A DNA stretch of 20,586 nucleotides from positions 1,685 through 22,270 of the forward strand of contig DLMG01000253.1 in the NCBI GenBank assembly GCA_002479245.1. The letters run 5' to 3'. Positions 1 through 7,733 of this stretch are shown here, piece by piece. The notes under the pieces were generated by a model. It saw only the letters and a program-made list of their open reading frames with translations. It was not told the DNA's origin and searched no databases. This stretch comes from Verrucomicrobia subdivision 3 bacterium UBA7542 (GTDB taxonomy: Bacteria > Verrucomicrobiota > Verrucomicrobiia > Limisphaerales > UBA11358). Position 1 is the first letter of the stretch; each line of letters starts with the position of its first letter. Position numbers and translations under genes: made by a program.

Positions 1-2
1 CC

Positions 3-701
3 GCCCTCCGCGCGCGGAAGTTTGATTGGACGCTCGGTTTGGGCGACATCTTCGCGCTGGTTTTTCACCTGCCCCGGCGGATGTGGGAACTGGGACTGGT
101 TCAGTTCTTCACCTGGATCGGGATGTTCGCGCTGTGGGTCTATTTTGCCCCGGCCGTTGCAAAAAACATATTTCATGCGGCACCCGGCTCGGTGGAAATG
201 GAAGCCTCCGGTTCCTGGTCGGGCTTCTGTTTTGCGGCGTATAATGCCGTGTGCTTCATTTTTTCATTCGTGCTGCTGTGGGGCACGAAATACACCGGCC
301 CCAAGCTGATGCACATTCTCTGTCTGGCGGTGGGCGCGCTGGGGCTGGCGTCCGTTCCTTTGGCTCCAGACAAATATTACCTGTTGATCTCCATGACTGC
401 GGTCGGCATCGCGTGGGCGAGCATTCTCTCCATGCCTTACGCCATGCTCGCACCCTCGCTGCCGAAGGAAAAAGTCGGGGTCATGATGGGAATGTTCAAT
501 CTGTTCATCGTGCTGCCGCAGATTGCCGCCTCCAGCCTGTTGGGATGGATCCTGAAAAGTTATCTGCACAGCGAACCCATGAATGCACTCGTCCTGGGCG
601 GCGCGAGCATGGGACTGGCTGCCCTGCTGACGCTGTTGGTGGTGACCTTCAAGAAAACCGGCGTGGAATCTACTGCGCGCGGCATGGCCGGCACGCATTG
701 A
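3..701 (+). CDS. Sugar MFS transporter (SLC45/maltose-transporter-like), 5'-truncated by window edge
   Basis: The reading frame is open to the left edge of the window, so only the C-terminal ~232 residues are visible. Several hydrophobic membrane helices are present, about half of a 12-helix MFS protein. Recognisable motifs are the amphipathic segment PRRMWELGLVQFFTWIGMF, followed by AVGIAWASILSMPYAMLAPS and MGMFNLFIVLPQIAASSL. These resemble bacterial SLC45-like proton:maltose/sucrose transporters that often lie beside maltose or starch genes. The role inferred is import of maltose or maltodextrin across the inner membrane. It is convergent with the alpha-amylase gene, with 77 nt between the stops and no clear terminator. 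An internal TTG at 39 could serve as a start, but the upstream residues continue the family pattern, so the true start is outside the window. Exact substrate is unproven. Confidence 0.85.
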   Translation, partial: ALRARKFDWTLGLGDIFALVFHLPRRMWELGLVQFFTWIGMFALWVYFAPAVAKNIFHAAPGSVEMEASGSWSGFCFAAYNAVCFIFSFVLLWGTKYTGPKLMHILCLAVGALGLASVPLAPDKYYLLISMTAVGIAWASILSMPYAMLAPSLPKEKVGVMMGMFNLFIVLPQIAASSLLGWILKSYLHSEPMNALVLGGASMGLAALLTLLVVTFKKTGVESTARGMAGTH

Positions 702-778
702 ACCGGCACTGGATTCACAACACCACGGGTGCGGAGCAACGACAATGTTCGATTTTACACAACCAATTGATTGCGGTT

Positions 779-2161
779 TTATTTCGGCACCACGCGGTGG
801 TAAATCCGCCATTCAAAGCCGTTCAGGTGGAACATCGGCAGCGGGCCGCCGTTGGAACTCTGCACGCCGGAGATTTCCACCGGCACAAAGCCATCCACGT
901 TTTTCAAGTCCACCTTGCCGGTGAGCGGGCGGTTGGAAAAATTGATTGTGATGAGCAGTTCATCCTTGTCGTCGGCGCGCAGAAAGGTGACGAGCCTGGT
1001 CTCGTCCGAGTTGTGCAGCCAGTCCACGCGCGAATTGCGGAGCGCGGCGTATTGATTGCGGAGTTGAATTAGATCGTGGTAGATGCTGCGCAATTGCGGG
1101 CGTCCCTTTGGGTGCCAGAAAATATTCAACTTGTCGAAGAGCGCCGGGTCGCCGGATTCGGTGGCATCGCCAACCTCCATGCCGTTGTAAATGAGCGGCA
1201 CGCCATCGAGCGTGAACATGAGCGCGGACGCGGCGAGCGCGCCATTAAACCCGTAGCGGGCAACGGCGCGGGCTTCGTCGTGGTCGTCGGAGACGCGCAT
1301 GTGCAACGCACCCTTGGGAAATCGCAGCCGGCTGTCCTCCCACGAACGCCGGATGTCCGCCGTGGGCGCGCCGTCAATCAAAACCTTGTCCATGGTGTGG
1401 AGCAGCGGCCAGTCGTAATCAATGTCGAACGCCTTCACGAGCAGTTCCGGTTTGCTGGCCTCGGCGAGCAGCATAATGTCCGGCTTGACCTTGGTGAGTT
1501 CGTCGCGGACTTGTTCCCAGAAATCCGTCGGCACCATGTAAGCCACATCGCAGCGGAAACCATCCACATCGGCTTCCTTGATCCAATATTTCATCATCGC
1601 AATCATGTATTCGCGGAGTGCGGGGCTGGTGTAGTTCAACCCGGCAACGTCCGTCCATTCCGGCACGGGCGGGATGACGTGGCCTTGGGCCGTCTGCTTG
1701 TAAAAATCCGGGTGCGCCATCATTACACTGTCCCACGCGGTGTGATTGGCGACCAAATCCATGATGACCTTCATGCCGCGTTGATGCGCCCCGGCGACGA
1801 GTTTCTTGAAATCGTCAAGCGTGCCGTAGTTCGGGTCAACGGCGTAGAAATCCTTGATGGAATACGGACTGCCGAATTCGCCCTTGCGGAATTTTTCGCC
1901 GATGGGTTGAATCGGCATGATCCAGAGAATGGTGACGCCGAGGTTTTTCACCTCGTCGAGCCGCGCCGTGACCCCGTTGAGGTTGCCCGGGGGAGAGAAG
2001 TCGCGCGGAAAAATTTCGTAGATGACACCGGACCGAAGCCAGTCGGGCGAGGTGCGGGTGGTGGCACCTGAAACATCGGCGCCGGCTTTCGCACTGGGCG
2101 AAAATAAAACGAGCGCGGCGGCCAGCGGAAGCAAACCCTTGGTCAAGCGATGGAAATTCAT
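779..2161 (-). CDS. Secreted alpha-amylase family protein (GH13)
   Basis: A 460-aa protein with a Sec signal peptide (residues 1 to about 26, ending in SAKA) and a GH13 catalytic barrel. The four conserved regions are visible: DLVANHT at 135-141, GFRCDVAY at 201-208 with nucleophile D205, LLAEAS at 231-236 with acid/base E234, and VSDDHD at 290-295 with D295 as transition-state stabiliser. A C-terminal beta domain follows. The compact form with EFGSPYSIKDFYAVDPNYGT resembles maltodextrin-acting amylases, so it likely cleaves alpha-1,4 glucans after export to the periplasm or cell surface. No Shine-Dalgarno is seen. A -10-like TATTAA at 2173-2168 ends 6 nt before the ATG, suggesting a leaderless message. 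A regulon palindrome lies just upstream (2194-2215). Exact specificity (amylase, cyclomaltodextrinase, transferase) cannot be told from sequence alone. Confidence 0.93.
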   Translation of the reverse strand: MNFHRLTKGLLPLAAALVLFSPSAKAGADVSGATTRTSPDWLRSGVIYEIFPRDFSPPGNLNGVTARLDEVKNLGVTILWIMPIQPIGEKFRKGEFGSPYSIKDFYAVDPNYGTLDDFKKLVAGAHQRGMKVIMDLVANHTAWDSVMMAHPDFYKQTAQGHVIPPVPEWTDVAGLNYTSPALREYMIAMMKYWIKEADVDGFRCDVAYMVPTDFWEQVRDELTKVKPDIMLLAEASKPELLVKAFDIDYDWPLLHTMDKVLIDGAPTADIRRSWEDSRLRFPKGALHMRVSDDHDEARAVARYGFNGALAASALMFTLDGVPLIYNGMEVGDATESGDPALFDKLNIFWHPKGRPQLRSIYHDLIQLRNQYAALRNSRVDWLHNSDETRLVTFLRADDKDELLITINFSNRPLTGKVDLKNVDGFVPVEISGVQSSNGGPLPMFHLNGFEWRIYHRVVPK

Positions 2162-2193
2162 AAATATTTAATACCCGTTTGCGCCTTGCTGTC

Positions 2194-2215
2194 GCAACCG
2201 CATGAAGATGCGACC
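2194..2215 (-). promoter_or_regulatory. Regulon palindrome A, upstream of alpha-amylase
   Basis: Read on the minus strand, the downstream half is CATGCGGTTGC and the upstream half is GGTCGCA, six bases apart. The downstream half is identical to that of site C. A TATTAA hexamer preceded by GG starts 29 nt after the first base of TGCGGTTGCG, and the amylase ATG is 41 nt after that same base. The site would therefore lie against the -35 region, which fits an activator. Confidence 0.75.
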
Positions 2216-2242
2216 CGTAGAGGAACAGCCCATGCAATCAAA

Positions 2243-3109
2243 TCATTTCGCCGGCGTGTGCTGGGCCAGCCAGGTCAGATCATTCAGGGCGAAGGGATCA
2301 CCACTGACTTTGACGTTCTGCACATAAGTTTGATAAACAACCGGTGGTGTGTCAAGGCTGCCTTGCCATTTATGCAAATCCGAATGTCCATCGGCATAAA
2401 CTATCCCGCAGGCTTTGGCATGCAAACTTCCCGGAAGTTCCGTGATGGTGGTTCCATTTCCATTCGCATCCGCCGGGTTGACGTATAAAGTGGCATCATC
2501 GTCACTGTCGGGATGTTCATCCATGATCACCCAGCAATCCGAGGGTCCGGGGCTGTGCATGTCAGACATTTTTTTTACATTGTAGAATTGTGGCCAGAGA
2601 GGGTTACCAACCGGCAGGCCAAACCACTTTGAACCGTCGCCCATCGCCCCGTCCATGGCGCAGGTGCGGATGCGGTTCTCCCACCCTCCTTGGTGGCTGG
2701 AAAGTTTGTTGTCCGCCGGACAGACAAAAATTTTCAGCGATTTGCCAACATAACTTCCCATCAGCGCAGTTCCGTAAAGGGGACTCTCCACCGTCAGCCA
2801 CAAGGTATTGGTGTTATTGCTGTTTGCACCACCATTCCAATCCAACACAACTCCAGACGGGCAGATCCAGTTTTTTGTATCCAAAGGGGTGTTGTTTCTG
2901 TCGGAATTGGACACCAGTTTCTCCTGGTTGTCGTCGGCATACATGAACCACGCCAGCCCCAGTTCCTTGTAGTTGTTCATGCATGCAATGCCCATGGCCC
3001 GGATTTTTGCCCCGCTCAAGGCGGGCAGGAGCATGGCGGCCAGGATGCCAATGATGGCGATTACCACCAGCAACTCAACCAAAGTAAAACCTGAATTCCG
3101 TGATTTCAT
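2243..3109 (-). CDS. Type II secretion/pilin-like pseudopilin with H-X9-DG motif
   Basis: A 288-aa protein with a class III (prepilin) leader. G7-F8 is the peptidase cleavage site, E12 is the conserved Glu+5, and a hydrophobic helix spans about 8-30. The rest has features of verrucomicrobial and planctomycete DUF1559-like pseudopilins: FVCPADN near 128-133 and an exact H-X9-DG motif, H230 to D240-G241. I chose the ATG at 3109 because it gives the usual short basic leader; an in-frame start at 3157 would add 16 unlikely residues. Such proteins are abundant in this phylum and are thought to be envelope or secretion-fibre subunits; the partner here is unknown. It lies behind the terminator of the starch-binding-like gene and before the amylase gene, 81 nt from its start. 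Co-transcription by read-through is possible. Confidence 0.9.
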   Translation of the reverse strand: MKSRNSGFTLVELLVVIAIIGILAAMLLPALSGAKIRAMGIACMNNYKELGLAWFMYADDNQEKLVSNSDRNNTPLDTKNWICPSGVVLDWNGGANSNNTNTLWLTVESPLYGTALMGSYVGKSLKIFVCPADNKLSSHQGGWENRIRTCAMDGAMGDGSKWFGLPVGNPLWPQFYNVKKMSDMHSPGPSDCWVIMDEHPDSDDDATLYVNPADANGNGTTITELPGSLHAKACGIVYADGHSDLHKWQGSLDTPPVVYQTYVQNVKVSGDPFALNDLTWLAQHTPAK

Positions 3110-3130
3110 ATAGTCAACACACCGCAAATC

Positions 3131-3175
3131 GTTCAAAACACCCGCCCAACCGGACAAGATGTCCGATTGGGCGGG
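3131..3175 (-). terminator. Rho-independent terminator after the starch-binding-like gene
   Basis: Two 16-base arms, 3141-3156 and 3160-3175, pair with one mismatch around a 3-nt loop. On the minus strand the stem is followed by TGTTTT (3140-3135). It begins 22 nt after the stop codon of the 3198-4985 gene, and only about 31 nt before the pseudopilin start. It may act as an attenuator between the two genes. Confidence 0.75.
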
Positions 3176-3197
3176 TTGGCTTAAACACCCGCCATTA

Positions 3198-4985
3198 TCA
3201 CTGCTTGATCAGGCGGAAGAACAGACTCCCGCTGCTGGCCGGCCAGTTGGTGACACTGATCAAACCATTGGTAGAAGGATTTTCTGTGCCCAAGAAGACA
3301 CTGCCGCCCGTTTCCGGATGGCTGACCCACGGACCAGTGGCCAGGTTGGTGCTGGTCTGAAGCTGCACATTCGGGGCGCCAAGCCAGCGCACCGGAACTG
3401 TTAAAGCCGGACCCGACCCAGCCGACAGTTCTCCGAACGCAGGTTCGTTATACTGGTTGCCAAAGGTATCCGTCGGGAAACTGTAAGCACCCGTGACCGT
3501 GGAGCGAACGTAACGGACATGATTCTGGCCGCTGGGGGCCTCATCATCGTAGCCGTCAATGCCATACTTGTATGTGATGCCAATCGCAGTCCCCTCTGGA
3601 ATCACAAATGTATTCGTATAAATCGTCGAACTGCCCTCTTGGAATAATTCATAGCTCGACAAGTTTACAGGTGTCCAAGTCGGCCAACCGAGCCACGCTC
3701 CGTTAAGAAAGACGTAACCAAGAGTATTGGCGAAAGGTTGGCCAGGGTAATCGCCAAGAGTGCCATACTCTACCGCATCGGCCATGTCCACAGAGAAGGT
3801 TACCGAGACGGGCACGGAGAGCAAGTCGTTGATTGACAAGTCGCTGAAAAACACTGTCGGCAGATTCGTGCTTGAAAGCGATGCAATCACCGTGATGCGG
3901 TTCCCGCTGCCATCCACCAGCGTCGGCGGTTGGGGGTTTTCATATACCACGGCCCCATTGTTATATGTGAACTTATAGTCCTGTTGCGAGCCTTCAGGAC
4001 AGATAATAGTTATGTAATAAATGTTGGTATTACTCGCGCTGGCGTTGTTGGTCATGGCCGTAGATGAGTTTTGGTTCCAATTGTTATTGACGCCCTCACA
4101 ATAGACCCCATCACTAAAGACCCAATTGCCGTAATATAATTGTACCGACATATCCACGGAAAAAGTGACGCTGGAAAGCGGCGCGTATGGTTCATCGGAA
4201 AAATTCACCAATGGAAGGGTTACGTTTGAATTGGGATTGAACGCAAAAAAGCGGTTGCCCCCGCTATCCTTATTGATGGTGGTCACAGACTCATAAGATG
4301 TGCTGTTCGTAATCACATACTTGAAGTCCTGCGCCGACCAAGGTGAACCAACCACGGGAAAAGTCCCCATCCAGACATTGGAGGTAACGTTGCCCGAGGG
4401 CTCGTTGGTTGTCAGAATGTTCGGATTATTGGTTAGCACAAACTTGCCGGCAGCCCAGCCATTAAAGTCACCCCAGGGTTCCACACCACTAATCCCATTG
4501 GTGAATGTGCCAAGGACAATCTGTTCGGACACGTCAACTTGAAAAGTCACGTAGTTTGTCACTTTGGCGCCCGATTCACCATAAAAGGGAGTGGGCAGCA
4601 CCAAGGTGGCTCCGGGGGTTGTGGGAGTATACGCCGCCCGGTTATTATACGAGGCCACACCTTCATAACCAGCATCAGGGCCGGTGATGTTAAATATGTA
4701 AAGCACCGGGTAGCCGTTGGCATCAACGGTGTCAGGCACCGTGTTTGTATAGACTGTGCTGCTGCCTTCTTGATATAATGGCGTTTCTGTTCCTGCCCAA
4801 TTATTAAAAGTTCCGCGAACATTAACAACATCACCACTGCCTGGGTTAAAATTTCCATTAAGGATGTTTGTGCCCATGTCCACGCTAAAGGTAATATACG
4901 AGTTTTGAGCCTGGGCGGTTAAGATTCCGGCGGCGCAAAACAATGCGCCGGCCATCAGTCCGAACATTTTGGATTTAATTTTCAT
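3198..4985 (-). CDS. Secreted protein with four starch-binding-like beta-sandwich repeats
   Basis: A 595-aa exported protein; signal peptide residues 1-26 end in AQA. Four repeats begin with the same strand: ITFSVDM (31), VTFQVDV (146), VTFSVDM (273) and VTFSVDM (395). The first three carry a GxFNNW-like loop (RGTFNNW at 57-63, WGDFNGW at 171-177, EGVNNNW at 297-303); the fourth has LNGAWLGW at 427-434. Repeats 1 and 4 share QEGSSTxYTNT. This resembles CBM48/SusE-F type starch-binding domains, whose aromatic residues contact alpha-glucan. No catalytic domain is visible. A C-terminal module (about 528-595) ends in FFRLIKQ and matches the tail of the GH13 protein at 18034. Likely role: surface or extracellular starch binding. 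A regulon palindrome lies about 90 nt upstream. The binding function is inferred from pattern only. Confidence 0.8.
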   Translation of the reverse strand: MKIKSKMFGLMAGALFCAAGILTAQAQNSYITFSVDMGTNILNGNFNPGSGDVVNVRGTFNNWAGTETPLYQEGSSTVYTNTVPDTVDANGYPVLYIFNITGPDAGYEGVASYNNRAAYTPTTPGATLVLPTPFYGESGAKVTNYVTFQVDVSEQIVLGTFTNGISGVEPWGDFNGWAAGKFVLTNNPNILTTNEPSGNVTSNVWMGTFPVVGSPWSAQDFKYVITNSTSYESVTTINKDSGGNRFFAFNPNSNVTLPLVNFSDEPYAPLSSVTFSVDMSVQLYYGNWVFSDGVYCEGVNNNWNQNSSTAMTNNASASNTNIYYITIICPEGSQQDYKFTYNNGAVVYENPQPPTLVDGSGNRITVIASLSSTNLPTVFFSDLSINDLLSVPVSVTFSVDMADAVEYGTLGDYPGQPFANTLGYVFLNGAWLGWPTWTPVNLSSYELFQEGSSTIYTNTFVIPEGTAIGITYKYGIDGYDDEAPSGQNHVRYVRSTVTGAYSFPTDTFGNQYNEPAFGELSAGSGPALTVPVRWLGAPNVQLQTSTNLATGPWVSHPETGGSVFLGTENPSTNGLISVTNWPASSGSLFFRLIKQ

Positions 4986-5053
4986 ACGATAATTTCTGGG
5001 GATTAGAGGTTACTGGTTGCAATTGATGAACTGAATCATAATGTCACATTAAT

Positions 5054-5299
5054 CTAATCGCAGCCAGTGAGTAATGCTACCGCATGTTTGTGCGGTATGG
5101 CAGGTGCCCCAGAAACGACCTCCAAACCGGTTTTGGGGACAATGGCAGTGGCAGGCAAGGCGATGAGCCCGACAAACCGGGGAAGCCAATTCCGGAGCGG
5201 CGACAGCGGAACCGGCGGCTCACCATGCGGTTTCTGACCGGGCGGCTTTTTCCCTTCCGGCTTGCTTTCAGCTTTTGATTTGTTCGGGCGCTGTTTCAC
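5054..5299 (-). CDS. Hypothetical 81-aa protein, uncertain
   Basis: A GTG-started frame 9 nt after the SxtJ-like stop, with GAAGG about 7 nt before the start. The first 30 residues are rich in Lys and Pro; the remainder has one weakly hydrophobic stretch (RFVGLIALPATAIVP). No family is recognised. Its 3' end overlaps the regulon palindrome at 5076-5097 and the presumed promoter of the next gene, which counts against it being a real gene. Its placement at the end of the carbamoyltransferase operon and its ribosome binding site count for it. Confidence 0.35.
   Translation of the reverse strand: MKQRPNKSKAESKPEGKKPPGQKPHGEPPVPLSPLRNWLPRFVGLIALPATAIVPKTGLEVVSGAPAIPHKHAVALLTGCD
5076..5097 (-). 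promoter_or_regulatory. Regulon palindrome B, upstream of the starch-binding-like gene
   Basis: A perfect inverted repeat, TACCGCA at 5078-5084 and TGCGGTA at 5091-5097, around six bases. Read toward the gene (minus strand) it is CATGCGGTAGC, the same 11-mer as in the other sites. A -10-like TAGATT lies at 5056-5051, at the same spacing (within 1 nt) as in sites A, E and F. This predicts a leader of about 60 nt before the ATG at 4985. Confidence 0.8.
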
Positions 5300-5308
5300 G
5301 GTTTGCCT

Positions 5309-5710
5309 TCAAAAAAGCCGGTCCAAGGGGTTGCAATCCCGGGCGGGATGCCAGTAAGTAGCGGCGTTGGGCGGACGCTTGAGCTGCAACGGATCTTTGC
5401 CCATCAACCGCAGCACCCATCCGAGCGGCGTCAGAATGAAAACAAAAAATATCGCCAGCACACAGCGGCCGATGAACTGGCTGGAGTAAAATCCGAGCCG
5501 CAGCGACAGCCGATACCAGCCGCGAAACCAGCGCGGTTGCAGCACCGCACAAATCGCCACGACGGCAAGCAACGCAAGCACGGCGCACAAGACATCCGCC
5601 GACAAATGCTTTCGCCAGCGCAGGACCGAACTTAAAATCGCCAGCCCCAGCGCGGTCAGCAGCGCGGACTTGCGCCATTCTTTCGGGTCTTCTTTGAAGT
5701 TTAATTTCAT
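5309..5710 (-). CDS. SxtJ-like membrane protein
   Basis: A 133-aa protein with three hydrophobic segments (about 16-34, 37-58 and 80-105) and a cytoplasmic C-terminus with the signature GKDPLQLKRPPNAATYW. This is typical of the SxtJ family, small membrane proteins found almost always next to NodU/SxtI-type carbamoyltransferases. I chose the ATG at 5710, one base after the carbamoyltransferase stop (TGA-g-ATG), which implies translational coupling; an earlier in-frame start at 5731 would overlap that gene. The molecular role of SxtJ is not established; it may tether or assist the carbamoyltransferase at the membrane. Confidence 0.85.
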   Translation of the reverse strand: MKLNFKEDPKEWRKSALLTALGLAILSSVLRWRKHLSADVLCAVLALLAVVAICAVLQPRWFRGWYRLSLRLGFYSSQFIGRCVLAIFFVFILTPLGWVLRLMGKDPLQLKRPPNAATYWHPARDCNPLDRLF

Positions 5711-5711
5711 C

Positions 5712-7532
5712 TCAATCGGCCTGCGGCACAATGCGCCGCTGGATTTTTTGCCGCGGTTGCGCGGTGCGTTCGATCACAAAGCCGCCCATGATGAGATAAT
5801 CCATCTCCGTGTTCATGAAGCAGCGATACGCGTCATCGGGCGTGCAGACAATCGGTTCGCCGCGCACGTTGAAGGACGTGTTGACCAGCACGCCGCAGCC
5901 GGTCGCCCGCTCGAAGCGCAGCAGCAAATCGTGGAGCAGCGGATTGCCTTCGCGTTCCACCGTTTGAATGCGCGCCGAATAATCCACATGCGTGATGGCC
6001 GGCAAAGTGGAGCGTTCGGCTTTCAGCAAATCAAGGCCGGTCACGTTCGCCGGCAAAGGTTTTCGCAGCTCTTTTTTGACCGGCGCCACGAGCAACATGT
6101 AGGGCGACTCGACGTCCAGTTCAAAATAATCGGCCACACGCTCGCGCCGGACAATCGGCGCAAAGGGACGGAACGATTCGCGAAATTTAACTTTCAAGTT
6201 CATCACCGACTGCATTTTGGGCGAGCGGGCGTCGCCCAGAATCGAGCGGTTGCCCAATGCGCGCGGGCCGAATTCCATCCGGCCCTGAAACCAGCCGACG
6301 ACCTTCTCCGCGTTCAGCAATCCGACGGTGAAATCCAGCAACGCGGCCTTTTCCAGCTTTTGAAAAACAGCGTTGTGCGAGCGCAGCACCGTTTCAATTT
6401 CATCGTCGGAAAATCCTGGTCCGAGCAGCGACGCCTGCATCGAATCCGTCGGAACGGCAACGCGCGGATTTTCCTTCTGCGCATACCATGCCGCCAGTGC
6501 TGCGCCGAGCGCGCCGCCCGCATCACCGGCGGCGGGCTGAATCCAAATCCGCTCAAAAATCTTTTCACGGAGAATAAGCCCGTTCGCGACGCAGTTGAGG
6601 GCGACGCCGCCCGCCAGGCAGAGATTTTTCAAGCCGGTCACTTCGCGGGCGTGCCGGGCGAGCCGCAGCATGATTTCCTCCGTGACCAACTGGATCGAGC
6701 GCGCCACGTCCATGTGCCGTTGCTCGATCTTTTCCTCCGGCCCGCGCGGCGGCCCGCCGAACAGTTTATGGAACCGCTCATTGGTCATCGTCGTGCCGCG
6801 CAGAAAATTAAAACAATCCAGGTTCAGCCAGAACGAGCCATCGGGTTTGATATCCAGCAATTCGCGGCGGATGACGTCGGCATATTTCGGTTCGCCATAC
6901 GGCGCGAGGCCCATGAGTTTGTATTCGCCGGAATTGATGCGGAAACCGCAGTAGCCGGTGAATGCGGAATAGACCAAACCGAGCGAGTGCGGAAAGCGCA
7001 GTTCCTTCAGTATTTTGGTTTCACGTCCACGCCCGTGGCCGATGGTGGTGGTGGCCCATTCGCCGACGCCGTCAATCGTCAGAATCGCCGCCTCGTCAAA
7101 CGGCGACGGATAAAACGCGCTGGCCGCGTGCGATTGATGATGCTCGGTGAAAAGAATCTGGCAATCGGAGCGCAGTTCCGGCAGTTCACCGCGAATGGTT
7201 TTGCGCAAATCCAGTTTCCCGCCGAGCCAGTTGGAGAGCACCGGCGGAAACGTCCGCCAGCCGCCGGGCGCGACGGCGAGATACGTTTCCAGCAGGCGCG
7301 TGAATTTCAGCACCGGCTTGTCGTAAAAAACCACGGCGTCCAGTTGCGCCGGAGTCAGGTTGGCGTAACGGAGACAAGATTGAATCGCCTGCGCGGGAAA
7401 ATCGGCGTCATTTTTCTTGCGGGTGAAACGTTCCTCCTGGGCGGCGAAGGTGATCTTGCCGTCACACACCAGCGCGGCGGCGGCATCGTGATAAAACGCC
7501 GAAATGCCGAGGACGTTGCGCGGCGCGGGCAT
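5712..7532 (-). CDS. Carbamoyltransferase (NodU/TobZ/SxtI family)
   Basis: A 606-aa protein of the usual family length. The N-terminal Kae1/ASKHA-like domain contains GISAFYHDAAAAL (9-21), EERFTRKK (33-40), the metal-binding HHQSHAASAF (131-140), TIDGVGEW (152-159), LAGGVALNCVANG (306-318) and DAGGALGAAL (337-346). The C-terminal YrdC-like part carries FQGRMEFGPRALGNRSILG (415-433) and NTSFNVRGEPIVCTP (551-565). The family makes carbamoyl-adenylate from carbamoyl phosphate and ATP and passes the carbamoyl group to a hydroxyl, for example on Nod factors, tobramycin or saxitoxin precursors. The acceptor here is unknown; a surface or exopolysaccharide is plausible given the membrane partners. 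It starts 3 nt after the DUF5989 stop and is followed without a real gap by the SxtJ-like gene. Confidence 0.95.
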   Translation of the reverse strand: MPAPRNVLGISAFYHDAAAALVCDGKITFAAQEERFTRKKNDADFPAQAIQSCLRYANLTPAQLDAVVFYDKPVLKFTRLLETYLAVAPGGWRTFPPVLSNWLGGKLDLRKTIRGELPELRSDCQILFTEHHQSHAASAFYPSPFDEAAILTIDGVGEWATTTIGHGRGRETKILKELRFPHSLGLVYSAFTGYCGFRINSGEYKLMGLAPYGEPKYADVIRRELLDIKPDGSFWLNLDCFNFLRGTTMTNERFHKLFGGPPRGPEEKIEQRHMDVARSIQLVTEEIMLRLARHAREVTGLKNLCLAGGVALNCVANGLILREKIFERIWIQPAAGDAGGALGAALAAWYAQKENPRVAVPTDSMQASLLGPGFSDDEIETVLRSHNAVFQKLEKAALLDFTVGLLNAEKVVGWFQGRMEFGPRALGNRSILGDARSPKMQSVMNLKVKFRESFRPFAPIVRRERVADYFELDVESPYMLLVAPVKKELRKPLPANVTGLDLLKAERSTLPAITHVDYSARIQTVEREGNPLLHDLLLRFERATGCGVLVNTSFNVRGEPIVCTPDDAYRCFMNTEMDYLIMGGFVIERTAQPRQKIQRRIVPQAD

Positions 7533-7535
7533 GGC

Positions 7536-7688
7536 TCAAAGAAACGGATAGAGCGCCCAGGCGATGCCGGAGCTGGCGGTGAAAATCAAAATGGCGCCCA
7601 GCAACAGCAGCACGACGATCAACGGAATGAGCCACCATTTTTTCTCCTGGCGGGAGAATCGCAGAAATTCTTTGAGCAGTGACCACAT
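7536..7688 (-). CDS. DUF5989 family membrane mini-protein
   Basis: A 50-aa protein with an amphipathic N-terminus (MWSLLKEFLRFSRQEKKWW) and one transmembrane helix (about 20-37). This closely fits DUF5989, tiny proteins encoded beside SxtJ and carbamoyltransferase genes. The ATG at 7688 was chosen because MWSLLKEF is the family start; the frame could extend 13 residues upstream. Spacing is 45 nt after the SGNH/TPR gene and 3 nt before the carbamoyltransferase. Function is unknown; the constant partnership suggests a membrane complex. Confidence 0.88.
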   Translation of the reverse strand: MWSLLKEFLRFSRQEKKWWLIPLIVVLLLLGAILIFTASSGIAWALYPFL

Positions 7689-7733
7689 GAGATGCTGTGA
7701 ATTTAGGATTTGTTGCGCCGCTGGCAAGGGAAA

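Noticed and set aside
251..2071. Plus-strand open frames 251-1072 and 1076-2071
   Set aside because: They overlap the MFS and amylase genes in the wrong frame or strand and show no domains.
5224..5234. CATGCGGTTTC on the plus strand, similar to the regulon half-site
   Set aside because: It differs from the invariant 11-mer, has no opposite half-site, and no plus-strand gene follows. Taken as chance.
5670..7682. 670-codon plus-strand open frame
   Set aside because: It is antisense to the carbamoyltransferase and DUF5989 genes, which have clear family motifs. Its His/Arg/Gln-rich translation has no recognisable domain; it is a GC-rich shadow frame.
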